Assembly: GCA_026398595.1 (NCBI GenBank)
Contig: JAPLSO010000013.1
Location: 1 to 42,578, forward strand
Reading direction: 5' to 3'
DNA length: 42,578 bases
Source of the DNA: Spirochaetota bacterium
Lineage (GTDB): Bacteria; Spirochaetota; Spirochaetia; Treponematales; Rectinemataceae
Below the pieces are notes generated by a model. The model made no database searches. It saw nothing but the letters and a program-made list of their open reading frames with translations, and was not told where the DNA came from. Positions 15,898-24,949 of the stretch are shown here, piece after piece (the stretch's first letter is position 1; each line of letters begins with the position of its first letter). Made by a program: the position numbers and the translations under genes.

Positions 15898-17967
15898 TCA
15901 GAGAAACTGGACGGGGTCGATGTCCAGTTCGAGGCGCACTTGGGGAGGGAGCTTCCAGCCGTCAATGGCCGAGGCTGCCGCCCGCCTGATAGTCGGGAGA
16001 CCCGAGGCCCTCACGAGGACCTGCCAGCGGTGGGTGCCCGCAATCATGCCGAGGGCGCATTCGGAAGGGCCGAGGATCTCGGCGCCGGCTGTCCCGGCGG
16101 CCCGCCCTCGGGCGGCCAGCTCGCGGGCAGCCATGACGCAACGCTCGCGGGATCTGGATCTCAGGACGAATCTAGCCAGCCTGGAATAGGGCGGAAAGCC
16201 CTGTTCCTCGCGGAAAGCCAATTCCCGCGCGTAGAAACCCTCGATGTCCCGCGCGGCCGCTGCCTGGATGACGGGGTGGTCGGGCCGATAGGTCTGGAGG
16301 TAGACGGTACCGTCGGCGTCGCGGCGGCCTGCCCGCCCCGAGACCTGGACAATGAGGGAGAAGACCCGCTCCGCGGCTCGGAAGTCGGGGAGATTGAGGC
16401 CGGCGTCGGCCATGATCAGGCCCACGGTCTTCACGCCAGGGAAATTAAGGCCCTTGGCTACCATCTGCGTGCCGACGAGAAGATCGATCTCGCCTTTTCC
16501 AAACTGCTCGAGAGTAGACTCCAGAACGCCCTTGCGGCTGACGGAATCGGCGTCCAGCCGTCCGATTTTCCACTCGGGCCAACGAGTTTTCAGCTCCTCC
16601 TCCACGCGTTCGGTGCCGAAGCCTCTCCAGCCCACGTCGAGGGAGGAACATTCGGGACAGGCGGTCGGAGGAGAGGTCCTGTAGCCGCAGTAGTGGCAGA
16701 CGAGCTGGTTCTGCTCCTTGTGGTAGGTAAGGGCTACGGAGCAGTTCTTGCAGATCAGTTCGGCCCCGCAGGTATTGCAGGCGAAGAAGTGCGAGAATCC
16801 CCTCCGATTCAGGAAGAGGATGGACTGCCGGCCTTCGGCTTTGGTCGCCTCGAGGGCTTGGGCGAGGGGCTTCGAAATCGTGTCGGCCTCCGACCGCATG
16901 TCGATGATCTCGACGGCGGGGAAGGAACCGCCCCCCGGCCTTCGGACGAGGGTCTCCCTGGCCATCGAACCTGTCTCGCAGGCCTGCCAGGCCTCGAGGG
17001 AGGGAGTGGCGCTACCCAGGACGAGCCGGGCATTGCTTATCGAGGCACGGCGCATGGCTACCTGGCGGGCATGGTACCGGGGATTGGAGCCCGATTTGTA
17101 GCTGCCTTCGTGCTCCTCGTCGATGACGATGAGGCCGAGGTCGGGCAAGGGGGCAAAGACGGCGCTGCGCGCGCCGATCACCATCCGCGCCTCGCCTTTG
17201 AGGATCCTTCGCCATTCGGTCAGCTTGCGCGAGGGGGTCAATCGGGAGTGGATGACGGCGCAGGCCCCGCCGAAGCGCTTGCGCGCCTGACGGACCACCT
17301 GGCCGGTCAGGGCTATCTCGGGTACGAGGTAGATGACGCTCCGCTTTTCGGCCATGGTCTTCTCCGCAGCCTGGAGAAAAACCTCGGTCTTACCCGTGCC
17401 AGTGGGACCGAAGAGATAGTGGGTCCCCGCCCGCGACGCGAGGATGGCGTCCAGAGCCGCCGCCTGCTCGAAGTTGAGCTCGAGGGCCTTCTCCCCGATC
17501 GAGAATTCCTCGATCTCGGAAGAAGGCTCGCGGCTCTCCCTCCTCCCCGTAGGGAGCATGGCGCCCAGGGCCTCACCTAGAGAACAGAAGTACATCGAGG
17601 CGACCCACTGGCCTAGTTCGACCGTGTCCTTAGAGTAGAGGGGCTCATCGTCGATGACGCGGCCGACGGGCTTGAGAAGCTTGGGGTCGATGGGGCAGGA
17701 CTTGGCCTGCCCGACGACGAAGCCTTTCTGCGTCCTTCGGCCGAGAGGAACTTCGACGCGGCGGCCGGCCGTATCGGGCGTTCCCGGATCGACTTTGTAC
17801 CAGTAGCTCTCCTCGAGGGGCAGGGGGAAGGCGACTTTAATAAAGCAAGGATCTGCCGGAGCTGCCGGCGGCGTGGCGGCAGGCGCTGGTTCCGGCCTGC
17901 CCGAGGCCGGTCCCGAAGTACCAAGGACCGGCTTTACGGCAGCCGCGTCCGCGGCAATGCGGCTCAT
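15898..17967 (-). CDS. priA: Primosomal helicase PriA
   Basis: 689 residues from ATG 17967, whose ATGA overlaps the udg stop; GGGGGAG precedes it. The order is a proline/alanine-rich N-terminal extension of about 45 residues not typical of PriA, a 3'-DNA-binding domain, Walker A FGPTGTGKTEV, the DEEH box (VIDEEHEGSYK), a zinc-binding insertion with four C-x2-C pairs (CNTCGAELICKNC, CHYCG, CPEC), then helicase motifs including VGTQMVAKGLNFP and QVSGRAGRR. PriA reloads the replicative helicase at stalled forks. It is the last gene of the long def-to-priA unit. Confidence 0.96.
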   Translation of the reverse strand: MSRIAADAAAVKPVLGTSGPASGRPEPAPAATPPAAPADPCFIKVAFPLPLEESYWYKVDPGTPDTAGRRVEVPLGRRTQKGFVVGQAKSCPIDPKLLKPVGRVIDDEPLYSKDTVELGQWVASMYFCSLGEALGAMLPTGRRESREPSSEIEEFSIGEKALELNFEQAAALDAILASRAGTHYLFGPTGTGKTEVFLQAAEKTMAEKRSVIYLVPEIALTGQVVRQARKRFGGACAVIHSRLTPSRKLTEWRRILKGEARMVIGARSAVFAPLPDLGLIVIDEEHEGSYKSGSNPRYHARQVAMRRASISNARLVLGSATPSLEAWQACETGSMARETLVRRPGGGSFPAVEIIDMRSEADTISKPLAQALEATKAEGRQSILFLNRRGFSHFFACNTCGAELICKNCSVALTYHKEQNQLVCHYCGYRTSPPTACPECSSLDVGWRGFGTERVEEELKTRWPEWKIGRLDADSVSRKGVLESTLEQFGKGEIDLLVGTQMVAKGLNFPGVKTVGLIMADAGLNLPDFRAAERVFSLIVQVSGRAGRRDADGTVYLQTYRPDHPVIQAAAARDIEGFYARELAFREEQGFPPYSRLARFVLRSRSRERCVMAARELAARGRAAGTAGAEILGPSECALGMIAGTHRWQVLVRASGLPTIRRAAASAIDGWKLPPQVRLELDIDPVQFL

Positions 17968-18719
17968 GAGACTCCCCCAGCTCCGGCGAAGAGGGTTCTC
18001 AGTACCTTGAGGTCCTCCCAAGCCGGCCGCTTGAGGGTTTCATCTCGCAAGAGCGCCGAAGGATGAAAGGTCGCGACGAGAGGGATACCCTCGAGTTCGT
18101 GGGGCTTAAGTCTGAGGCGGTTGATCCCCTCGGTCGTATCGAGAAGGGTTTGGGCGGCAGTCCTGCCCGCACAGAGGATGGCTTTGGGCGCGAGGAGCCG
18201 TATCTGCTCACGCAGGTAGGGCATACAGGCCGCGCGTTCGTCGGGCTGGGGCTCCCTGTTGCCGGGGGGTCTGCACTTGACGATGTTGGCGATATAGCAG
18301 TTCTCGCGGCGCGAAAGTCCTATGGCGGCGAGCATTTTATCGAGGAGCTTGCCCGAGGCGCCCACGAAGGGCAGGCCCTGGTTGTCCTCCTCTGCTCCCG
18401 GTCCTTCGCCTACAACGAGGACGAGAGGCTGGGCCACCCCTTCGCCGAAGACGACGTGAAGACGGGTTGAGGCGAGACGGCAGGCCGTACAGGAAAGAGC
18501 CCTGACTTCGAGCTCTTTCAGTCTGGGCGCAAAGCCAGCAGGACCGGATGACGCCGAAGCGGCGATAGCTGGGGCCGCGCGAGCCTCGGCGTCGGCCGCA
18601 TCGAGGGCATCGAGGGTCGCGGGACAGGGCCGGCTCAGGGCCAGGCCGGAGCTAAGCGCGTCTTCGATGACGGAGAGCGCATCGAGGAGTTCGGCCCTAC
18701 CGGGAACTTCCTCAGCCAT
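17964..18719 (-). CDS. Type 4 uracil-DNA glycosylase (Fe-S)
   Basis: A 251-residue enzyme. The four iron-sulphur cysteines expected of family 4 UDGs are visible: C77 and C80 (CTAC), C149 (IVKCRPP) and C165 (ERAACMPYL). The uracil-binding motifs are GEGPGAEED (104-112) with QGLPFVGASGKLLD, and the C-terminal TFHPSALLR. It removes uracil from DNA to start base-excision repair. The first 65 or so residues form an Ala/Ser-rich extension beyond the catalytic core. The start codon lies eight bases inside the end of the glycosidase gene, and the stop overlaps the priA ATG. Confidence 0.93.
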   Translation of the reverse strand: MAEEVPGRAELLDALSVIEDALSSGLALSRPCPATLDALDAADAEARAAPAIAASASSGPAGFAPRLKELEVRALSCTACRLASTRLHVVFGEGVAQPLVLVVGEGPGAEEDNQGLPFVGASGKLLDKMLAAIGLSRRENCYIANIVKCRPPGNREPQPDERAACMPYLREQIRLLAPKAILCAGRTAAQTLLDTTEGINRLRLKPHELEGIPLVATFHPSALLRDETLKRPAWEDLKVLRTLFAGAGGVS

Positions 18720-21189
18720 GGACTGCCTCCGCCGCTATCGCGAGGGACTTAAGCGCGAAGCCCTCCACCTCGACATCGATACCTATCTCGCCAGACTTTC
18801 CGACTGTGGCAACCCAGAAGGCCGATGCCCCTGCGATGAGGCTGAACCGCGAAGGGCCGAGAAGACGTCCCGGGCCGGAAATCTTTATTGATCCGGGAAG
18901 AAAGGCGAAAGGCGCGAGGTTGCCTCTTCCATCCAGGAGGCGGACGAGGACCCTGGATGCGTTCCACTCCCCTCCGGGAATGTAGGGAAGAACTGCGGCG
19001 TCGGCGGCTACGTCGAGGACAGAGGCGCTCGCGTCGACACCGCAGGTTCGACGGATGACTTTTCGACCCCCGATGATACCGACGAGCTCGATGGAGTCGT
19101 CGGGCTTCCCCCAGGCCATGCCGTATTCGGTGACGAGGATCTCGGCGTCCCGGAAGCTTTTTTTGTTCCGCAGCAGGAAGGAGGCGAAGGTGAGCTTGTC
19201 GCCAAGACCGAAGTTTTCGGCCCCGCGTGCCATAGCCTTTCCCGCGAGCCGCAGGAAGGTAGACTTGTCGGCGGGTGAAAAACCCTCGGGGTCTATCCTG
19301 TCGCCGATAAAATCGTCGATGAGGACACATGGATGCTCGAGATGGGGGTAGGTCTTCCTGTCGGGGAAGAAACGCCCCACCCTCTGCCCTCCCCTGTAAA
19401 GGTCCACGGCCTCGCAGTTTGTGTACACCTCGATGGGGAGGACGCGGGCGGCGCTGCGTTCGCCCTTGGAAAAGAGGCTCGCGGGCTCGAGGACGATGCC
19501 GCGGGAGGGGTCCTTCTGGCTCGCGTAGAAGAAGGCGGCATACTTGGGGATCCGGAACATGTCGGATACCCCGTGGTAGCAGATCCTGTCGCCCGAGCCG
19601 AAGTCCTTGTGGGTGTTGTAGTCGAAGGCACACCAGCCTATGGCGCCCGCCCGTGACGAACCGGCGGCTTCGTTGACCACCCTCGCGTGGCGCCGGGCAT
19701 GTTCAGCCAGGCGCTCTTCCTGGTCGAAGCGCTTCGTGGAGAACATATGGCCATTGTGTTCGGTAACAAGGAGGGGGACGGGTCCGCGTTTTCCCGTGAC
19801 CGCGCGGACCGGGGCGAGGACGAGCCCACCACCCTCGTGGGAAAAGTCGTTGAAGGTGTAGACATCCTCCAGGAGTTCGCTCTTCTTGATGTAGCGCACA
19901 CCTCCCCGCTGTCGGGTTGGGTCGAGGACAGCCGCCAGGGTATTCGTCGCTTCGTAGAACGCGTGATCGTCCTGCGATTCGTTGATCCTGACGCCCCAGA
20001 GGACAACGCAAGCGTGGTTCCGGTCCCTGAGAATGAGGGATTCGAGGTCGGCGAGAGCCTTTTTCTTCCAGGCATCATCGCCGACGTGCTGCCAGCCGGG
20101 TAGTTCAGTGAAGACGAGGAGGCCGAGTTCGTCGCAGGCATCCAGGAAGTGGGTCGACTGGGGATAATGGCTGGTTCGGACTATGTTGAGGCCTAGGTCT
20201 TGCGCGAGGATGCGCGCATCCTCCGCCTGGGGGCCGGGACCCATGGCACAGCCAACATAGGGCCAGGACTGATGGCGGTTGAGGCCCCGCAGAAAGACGC
20301 GTCGGCCGTTGAGGTAGAAACCATCGGCCTCGAAGCGGGCCGTCCTGAAGCCTATCCTCATTCCGACTTTATCCAGAATCTCGTCCCCGAGCCTGAGTTC
20401 CAGGTCCAGATCGTAGAGGTTGGGTGCGCCGATATCCCAGAGCTCGATGCCTTCGAGGGCAGGGAAGTCGAGGCGAAATGGGCTATCGCCATCGAGGGCG
20501 ACGGCGATAGTGTTTTTGACGCCGAGGCCCCTCAGGCTCAATGTGGCGCTCAGTTCGGCCTCGGGAGTGAGGGCGCCCTTAAGACCGATCTCGACCGCGA
20601 GAGAGGCACCCGCCCTCCCGAGGCACTCCGGCGATGCGGTGACCACCTTCGGCTTGGCAAAGACGTCCTCGATGCGTAAAGCCTCCCTGACGAGAAGGTC
20701 GACGGCCCTGTAGATTCCCCCGTAGACGAGGTAGTCTACGACGCCGCCGAAGGGCGGAATACGCGGATCCTCGCGCGAATCAACGAGGACAAAGAGCTCG
20801 TTGGCGCCTTCAGGCGCGCCTTGAGGCGCGCCTTGAGGCGCTAAAAGATCGGCTATCTCGAAACTGAAGGGCGTATACGGTCCCTCATGGCTTCCCAGCC
20901 TGGCGCCATTGAGCCAAAGCTCGCAGGCGACGGCCACCCCCTCGAAGCGGAGAAGAACCGAGCCACCCTGAGGCAGCCGGGGGCTTGGGAAAACCTTGTG
21001 ATAGACCCCTCGCGTCTCGAGGCATTTCTCGTCGAAGTCGTTGTAAGGCAGCTCGACCATGGAGTGAGGCAGGTCGACCGAGGTCCAGGCGGGGCCTGCC
21101 GCCGGGAAATCCCTGGGGCCCTTCCCTGGGGCGCCTTCGGCCAATCGGGCGAAGTTCCATTCCGCCGACAGAGGGACGATCGAACGCAT
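18712..21189 (-). CDS. Glycoside hydrolase family 2 enzyme (beta-galactosidase-like)
   Basis: An 825-residue protein without signal peptide, so probably cytosolic. The N-terminal jelly-roll sugar-binding domain (about 1-170; LWLNGARLGSHEG) is followed by an immunoglobulin-like domain (about 175-285) and a TIM barrel (about 286-560; FYLNGRRVFLRGLNRHQ, NIVRTSHYPQ). C-terminal beta domains follow. The acid/base is probably E404 in WGVRINESQ and the nucleophile E477 in VTEHNGHM. GH2 covers beta-galactosidase, -mannosidase and -glucuronidase; the substrate cannot be settled. A 12-bp in-frame repeat adds QGAP-type repeats at residues 118-127. AAGGAG precedes ATG 21189. A sugar hydrolase in an otherwise informational operon is unexpected. 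Confidence 0.9.
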   Translation of the reverse strand: MRSIVPLSAEWNFARLAEGAPGKGPRDFPAAGPAWTSVDLPHSMVELPYNDFDEKCLETRGVYHKVFPSPRLPQGGSVLLRFEGVAVACELWLNGARLGSHEGPYTPFSFEIADLLAPQGAPQGAPEGANELFVLVDSREDPRIPPFGGVVDYLVYGGIYRAVDLLVREALRIEDVFAKPKVVTASPECLGRAGASLAVEIGLKGALTPEAELSATLSLRGLGVKNTIAVALDGDSPFRLDFPALEGIELWDIGAPNLYDLDLELRLGDEILDKVGMRIGFRTARFEADGFYLNGRRVFLRGLNRHQSWPYVGCAMGPGPQAEDARILAQDLGLNIVRTSHYPQSTHFLDACDELGLLVFTELPGWQHVGDDAWKKKALADLESLILRDRNHACVVLWGVRINESQDDHAFYEATNTLAAVLDPTRQRGGVRYIKKSELLEDVYTFNDFSHEGGGLVLAPVRAVTGKRGPVPLLVTEHNGHMFSTKRFDQEERLAEHARRHARVVNEAAGSSRAGAIGWCAFDYNTHKDFGSGDRICYHGVSDMFRIPKYAAFFYASQKDPSRGIVLEPASLFSKGERSAARVLPIEVYTNCEAVDLYRGGQRVGRFFPDRKTYPHLEHPCVLIDDFIGDRIDPEGFSPADKSTFLRLAGKAMARGAENFGLGDKLTFASFLLRNKKSFRDAEILVTEYGMAWGKPDDSIELVGIIGGRKVIRRTCGVDASASVLDVAADAAVLPYIPGGEWNASRVLVRLLDGRGNLAPFAFLPGSIKISGPGRLLGPSRFSLIAGASAFWVATVGKSGEIGIDVEVEGFALKSLAIAAEAVHG
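20813..20836. repeat. Two in-frame 12-bp repeats in the GH2 gene
   Basis: GGCGCGCCTTGA occurs at 20813-20824 and 20825-20836, with partial copies on each side. The unit encodes four residues (QGAP), so copy-number change would keep the frame. It falls in a loop of the sugar-binding domain. Confidence 0.75.
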
Positions 21190-21204
21190 CGGGTGCTCCT
21201 TGAA

Positions 21205-22347
21205 TCAGGGCTTCAACATGACCTGCAGAATCTGGATGAGGGGGAGGACAATGCAGACGACGATGAACACGATCTCGAGGGTCAGCATCCTGTGATCGGC
21301 AGTATCGTTCTTGAGCAGGTCGTAGACATCCTGCAGGGCGTCGAGCCGCCTTTCGACCGATATCTTCCACGCTTCGGTATTGAAGATCGAGCAGAGTCGT
21401 TCATAAACCATATTGAGGAAGTAGTCGCCGATGATCTTGGATGAATTGTCGAGATTCTCCAAGGTGAAAAGGGCATCGAAACGCAGGGTCTGAAGCTTGC
21501 CCTGCTTGAGTTTGCCGACGCGCTGGCCGCGCTTCGGTTTAGCGCCCGAGACGTAGATCTTCCGGACGTCCCTCTCAGCCTCGTCCAGCCACTTGTCAAG
21601 GAGGCTGTCGAGGGCTCGCAGCTCGATGAGCCGATAGTTGGCGTGCTCGGCGATGATGAGGATGTCCTCGTAGTCCTTGGCGGGGTCGACGATGATGCAG
21701 CGGTCCATGTCGAAAATGGCGATGTCATCCCTCCGGTAACTCAGGGGCTCGCTCAAAATCTGGCGTATCTGGCTCTCGTGGAGTACGCTCTTCTCCTCCC
21801 CCGCTAGAAGCGCGGCCGCCGCTTCCCTGTGCTTGGCAATGAATTCCTCGGGCGTGAGCTCAGGACACTGACGGATGCAGAAGGCCGTGTAGGTCTCCCT
21901 GTCGAAGCGCCAGTCCTTGTTCAGACCGACGACGGCATCCTTGATGGCGTTCACCACCATCTGGAAGCTGGAATCGGCGAACTGTTCCACGGTCTCGGAG
22001 TCCGCCGCGTCCCGGACGGGGATGTTGGCCTTCTCCGCCAGGCTTTCGAAACTGGATTGGAGCCTGTATCGGACGACGAGGGTGAGTGCGCCGTCGTCGT
22101 AGATCTTGGCGAGGGCGGTGAACTTCTCGAAATACGGCGCGTCGCAGTCCTTCGTGTTGAGGATGAGGACGAGGGGCTTGGGGAGCGTGAAATAGGCGGG
22201 CGTGTCCCTCCGCTTCCCGATGCCGATGTCGGGATAGGCCGGGATATATCCCGCTGCCATTTTAAGATCGACCGATCGGCCTATGTCGTAGACGTAGGTA
22301 TGGACGATTTCGGTGGAGAGTACCTCATCCGCGCAGCTCGAACTCAC
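21205..22347 (-). CDS. Unknown protein, RMD1/DUF155-like, with one C-terminal membrane span
   Basis: A 380-residue protein without signal peptide. The N-terminal half mixes strands and helices (TYVYDIGRSVDL, LVLILNTKD, LTLVVRYRLQ). A helical region follows (about 200-350; HANYRLIELRALDSLLDKWL, SVERRLDALQDVYDLLKND), then a single hydrophobic span at about 353-373 and a very short tail. This architecture, especially the helix before the C-terminal anchor, resembles the RMD1/DUF155 family, but the match is distant and no diagnostic motif proves it. A GTGA overlap joins it to the PASTA gene upstream, with GGAGGT before the GTG. It is probably a cytoplasm-facing tail-anchored membrane protein that works with the PASTA protein. 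Confidence 0.6.
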   Translation of the reverse strand: MSSSCADEVLSTEIVHTYVYDIGRSVDLKMAAGYIPAYPDIGIGKRRDTPAYFTLPKPLVLILNTKDCDAPYFEKFTALAKIYDDGALTLVVRYRLQSSFESLAEKANIPVRDAADSETVEQFADSSFQMVVNAIKDAVVGLNKDWRFDRETYTAFCIRQCPELTPEEFIAKHREAAAALLAGEEKSVLHESQIRQILSEPLSYRRDDIAIFDMDRCIIVDPAKDYEDILIIAEHANYRLIELRALDSLLDKWLDEAERDVRKIYVSGAKPKRGQRVGKLKQGKLQTLRFDALFTLENLDNSSKIIGDYFLNMVYERLCSIFNTEAWKISVERRLDALQDVYDLLKNDTADHRMLTLEIVFIVVCIVLPLIQILQVMLKP

Positions 22348-23375
22348 TCCATGACCTCCGTTCTGGAAAGCTCCCGCTCGAGTACGGTCAGGACGAGACT
22401 GGAACCCGAGGGCAGGGAGAAGGGCAGGCTGAAGAGGCCGCCTGGATGGTTATACGCAATGAGAAGGGAACGCTGGCCCGATGGAGCCGCCGATTCGAGC
22501 TTGAGAGGGACGGGATAGGGATATGTCGGGAGGTTGTACTTGTAGATGCCGTAGACAATGCCCTTGGCCGCAGCAGGGGCAGTAAGGACGACCAGCATTC
22601 GGTCGGTCGCCCTGGTCTCGGTTCCTGCCTTCGGTCGCTGCTCGACGACCTTGCCCTGGGGCTCGCCCTGTTTTGCCTGCCGCATTGAAAAGTCGACCAC
22701 GAGGGACGCCGTTTCGGCAATGGCCGAAGCCTCCCGGATTGTCTTGCCCATGAAGTCGGGAGCCTGGGCTTTCCTGCTTTCGGGTCCCTTGCTTACGACG
22801 AATTCGAGGACGGTCGGTCCCGAGATCTCCGTGCCGGGAAGGGGTTTCTGCTCGAGGATAGTGCCTGACTGAACGTCGTTAAAACGGTAGAGGGCGGGAT
22901 CCATCACGGTCACGATGGCCTTGGATGAGGCGAAGAGCGACTGGAACTGGAGCTTGACGTTCTCGAGATCCTTGCCCACATAGTTGTCGATCCTGTCCAG
23001 GACCGCGCCCCTGCTCACGGTCAGCTTGACGCGCCTTCCCGCTTTCACGATGCTTCCCGGCCCCGGCGATTGTTCAAGCACGCGGTTCCTGTCCTGGGGA
23101 TTGTCGGTAAACTTCAAGGTCAGCCGCGGATAGAGTTCCTTTTCCTGCAGTACGACGAGGGCGTCGGCCAGATCTTTACCCCGTACGTCGGGGACCAGCA
23201 CTTGTTCGGCCCCTTTAAGGACGGCGAAAAAGAAAAGAACGGCGGCGACGAGGAGGACGAGGCAGAGGCAGGCCGCGAAAAGGGCGAAGGTCCTTTGTTG
23301 CTCCTTGGTCCAGTCCTTGAACTCGAAGCGCGATCGAGTCTTTATCAACTGTTTCTTAATCTTTTCCTTGTCCAC
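22344..23375 (-). CDS. Single-pass membrane protein with PASTA domains, no kinase domain
   Basis: A 343-residue protein: a short basic cytoplasmic tail (about 1-28), a membrane span (about 29-52), then three PASTA-like repeats outside the membrane (about 58-125, 126-197, 200-268). Each has the VPDVRGKDLADALVVLQ-type start and a P-G-x-x-V/I turn (EQSPGPGSIVKAGRRVKL, EQKPLPGTEI, EQRPKAGTE). A further beta-rich C-terminal domain follows. PASTA domains bind muropeptides or beta-lactams and normally form the sensor part of PrkC-type kinases or of class B PBPs; neither catalytic part is present. GTG at 23375 has AAGGA upstream. It lies 13 bases after fmt. Confidence 0.85.
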   Translation of the reverse strand: MDKEKIKKQLIKTRSRFEFKDWTKEQQRTFALFAACLCLVLLVAAVLFFFAVLKGAEQVLVPDVRGKDLADALVVLQEKELYPRLTLKFTDNPQDRNRVLEQSPGPGSIVKAGRRVKLTVSRGAVLDRIDNYVGKDLENVKLQFQSLFASSKAIVTVMDPALYRFNDVQSGTILEQKPLPGTEISGPTVLEFVVSKGPESRKAQAPDFMGKTIREASAIAETASLVVDFSMRQAKQGEPQGKVVEQRPKAGTETRATDRMLVVLTAPAAAKGIVYGIYKYNLPTYPYPVPLKLESAAPSGQRSLLIAYNHPGGLFSLPFSLPSGSSLVLTVLERELSRTEVME

Positions 23376-23388
23376 AGACCATCCTTGT

Positions 23389-24369
23389 TCAGCGACCGAG
23401 CGCGTTCGGTCCGGCGAGCCGCAGCCCAGCCAGGTTCCTTACTCCGTTGGCGAAATCATTGTAGGACAATACTTTACGCCCGGAAAACTGCAGCTTTTTC
23501 AACGCGAGAAGGCCATCGCCGGCCCATATCAGGATGCCCCTAGCCTTGTCCAAGCCCAGTATAGTGCCGTCAGGCGGGCGAGGCAATCTGTCGGAGCCGA
23601 TCCCGCCATCCCCATCGGGCAGGACTTCGGCCTCGAGGATATTGAGCCTGAGCCCCCCGAGGAAGCTGTAGGCGCCAGGCCAGGTATCAAAGGCGCGTAT
23701 TCGGGCATCCAGCTCCAGACGGGACAGGCTCCAGTCCAGAAGGCCATCGGTCTTCTGGATTTTTTCGCAATAGCTCACCTCGCCTTCCTGAGGGCGGGGC
23801 GAGAGGCTTTGCGATTCGATGGCATCCAGAACCTGGACGGCGAGATCGGCTCCCATGCCCGCGGCCAGGAGCGAAAGGGAGCTTGCCGTCTCCCTCCCGT
23901 TCAAGGAGATCCGTTTCGAGGCGAGGATATCCCCCGAGTCCATCGCCTCGGCCAACCGCTGCACACAAACTCCTGTCTCCTTGTCCCGGTCGAGGATGGC
24001 CTGCTGTATGGGCGAGGCTCCCCTGTGCCGGGGAAGGAGGCTCGGGTGGATGTTGATCCCGCCCATGGGGAAAAGGGCGAGGAACCGGGGTCCGAAGATC
24101 CTGCCGTAGGCGAAGGAGAGGAGGAGGTCGGGCGCGAGGGCGGCGACAGCCACCCTCGCCTCCGGTCCGAGGTGTTCAAAATCAAGGACTGGAAAATCAG
24201 GACCGAATTGTTCGCGGGCGACTTGGGCCAGAGCGGTAGGCTTTTTCCCCCCGCTCCGGCCGCTTGCCGATTCGGGATTGGTAAGGAGGCCGACGAGACG
24301 GTGGCCCCCCGCGACTGCAAGAAGGCTGGATACGGCTATGGAAGGGCTCCCCGCGAACAATACCCTCAT
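23389..24369 (-). CDS. fmt: Methionyl-tRNA formyltransferase
   Basis: A 326-residue enzyme of normal length that formylates initiator Met-tRNA. The N-terminal Rossmann-type domain carries the 10-formyl-THF site (INIHPSLLPRHRGASP with N106 and H108; D144 in EAMDSGDIL), and a C-terminal OB-fold domain binds tRNA. MRVLFAGSPSIAV is the usual start; its ribosome-binding site is weak, as expected for a gene 20 bases behind def and likely coupled to it. Confidence 0.96.
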   Translation of the reverse strand: MRVLFAGSPSIAVSSLLAVAGGHRLVGLLTNPESASGRSGGKKPTALAQVAREQFGPDFPVLDFEHLGPEARVAVAALAPDLLLSFAYGRIFGPRFLALFPMGGINIHPSLLPRHRGASPIQQAILDRDKETGVCVQRLAEAMDSGDILASKRISLNGRETASSLSLLAAGMGADLAVQVLDAIESQSLSPRPQEGEVSYCEKIQKTDGLLDWSLSRLELDARIRAFDTWPGAYSFLGGLRLNILEAEVLPDGDGGIGSDRLPRPPDGTILGLDKARGILIWAGDGLLALKKLQFSGRKVLSYNDFANGVRNLAGLRLAGPNALGR

Positions 24370-24389
24370 AGTTCAGGCCTGCCCACGGG

Positions 24390-24878
24390 TCACATCTTTA
24401 AAAGCTTCCTGAAATGCAGGAGAGCTCTCTCCCTCTTGAGGGGGGTGATCCTGTCGATGAAGAGCTTCCCGTCCAGGTGGTCGTACTCGTGGAGGATGAC
24501 CCGGGCCAGGAGCCCCTCGGCCTCGAGCGTGAAGGACTTCCCCTTTTCGGTGAAGGCCTGGATGCGCAGGGATGCGGGGCGCTTCACCATGAAATACAGT
24601 CCCGGGAATGAGAGACAACCCTCCTCGTACTCGACGAGGTCAGGGCTGGTCGCCACAATCTCGGGATTGACGAAGATGCGCTTCTTGTCGTCATCGAGCT
24701 CGGTGATGAAGATCCGCTTGGACCGGCCTACCTGGGGGGCGGCGAGTCCTATCCCCTTATCAGCTTCCAGAGCCGTGAACATCTCGTCTATGAACAGCAA
24801 AAGCTCTTTGTCATATTGAGCGACCGCTTCGGCCTTCTTCTCCAGTACAGGGTCGCCAAAGGTCACGATATCGATCAT
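24390..24878 (-). CDS. def: Peptide deformylase
   Basis: 162 residues from ATG 24878 (MIDIVTFGDPVL, the family start); five more codons upstream are possible but less likely. The three deformylase motifs are GIGLAAPQVG, EEGCLSFPG (metal ligand C88) and HEYDHLDG (H130, E131, H134). It removes the N-terminal formyl group from nascent proteins, the step that complements Fmt. First recognisable gene of the seven-gene minus-strand unit ending with priA. Confidence 0.96.
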   Translation of the reverse strand: MIDIVTFGDPVLEKKAEAVAQYDKELLLFIDEMFTALEADKGIGLAAPQVGRSKRIFITELDDDKKRIFVNPEIVATSPDLVEYEEGCLSFPGLYFMVKRPASLRIQAFTEKGKSFTLEAEGLLARVILHEYDHLDGKLFIDRITPLKRERALLHFRKLLKM

Positions 24879-24949
24879 CTTCACCGCTCCCATGATGAGT
24901 TCTTCCTAAACATACGATGTATCCCTTTCGCCCGGCAACAGGGACTTCT

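Noticed and set aside
15940-17580. 546-codon open frame on the plus strand opposite priA
   Set aside because: It mirrors priA exactly, has Gly/Asp/Ala-rich composition expected from antisense of GC-rich codons, and shows no recognisable domain or ribosome-binding site.
23305-24819. 504-codon plus-strand frame opposite fmt and def
   Set aside because: It covers two certain genes antisense; low-complexity composition and no family features.
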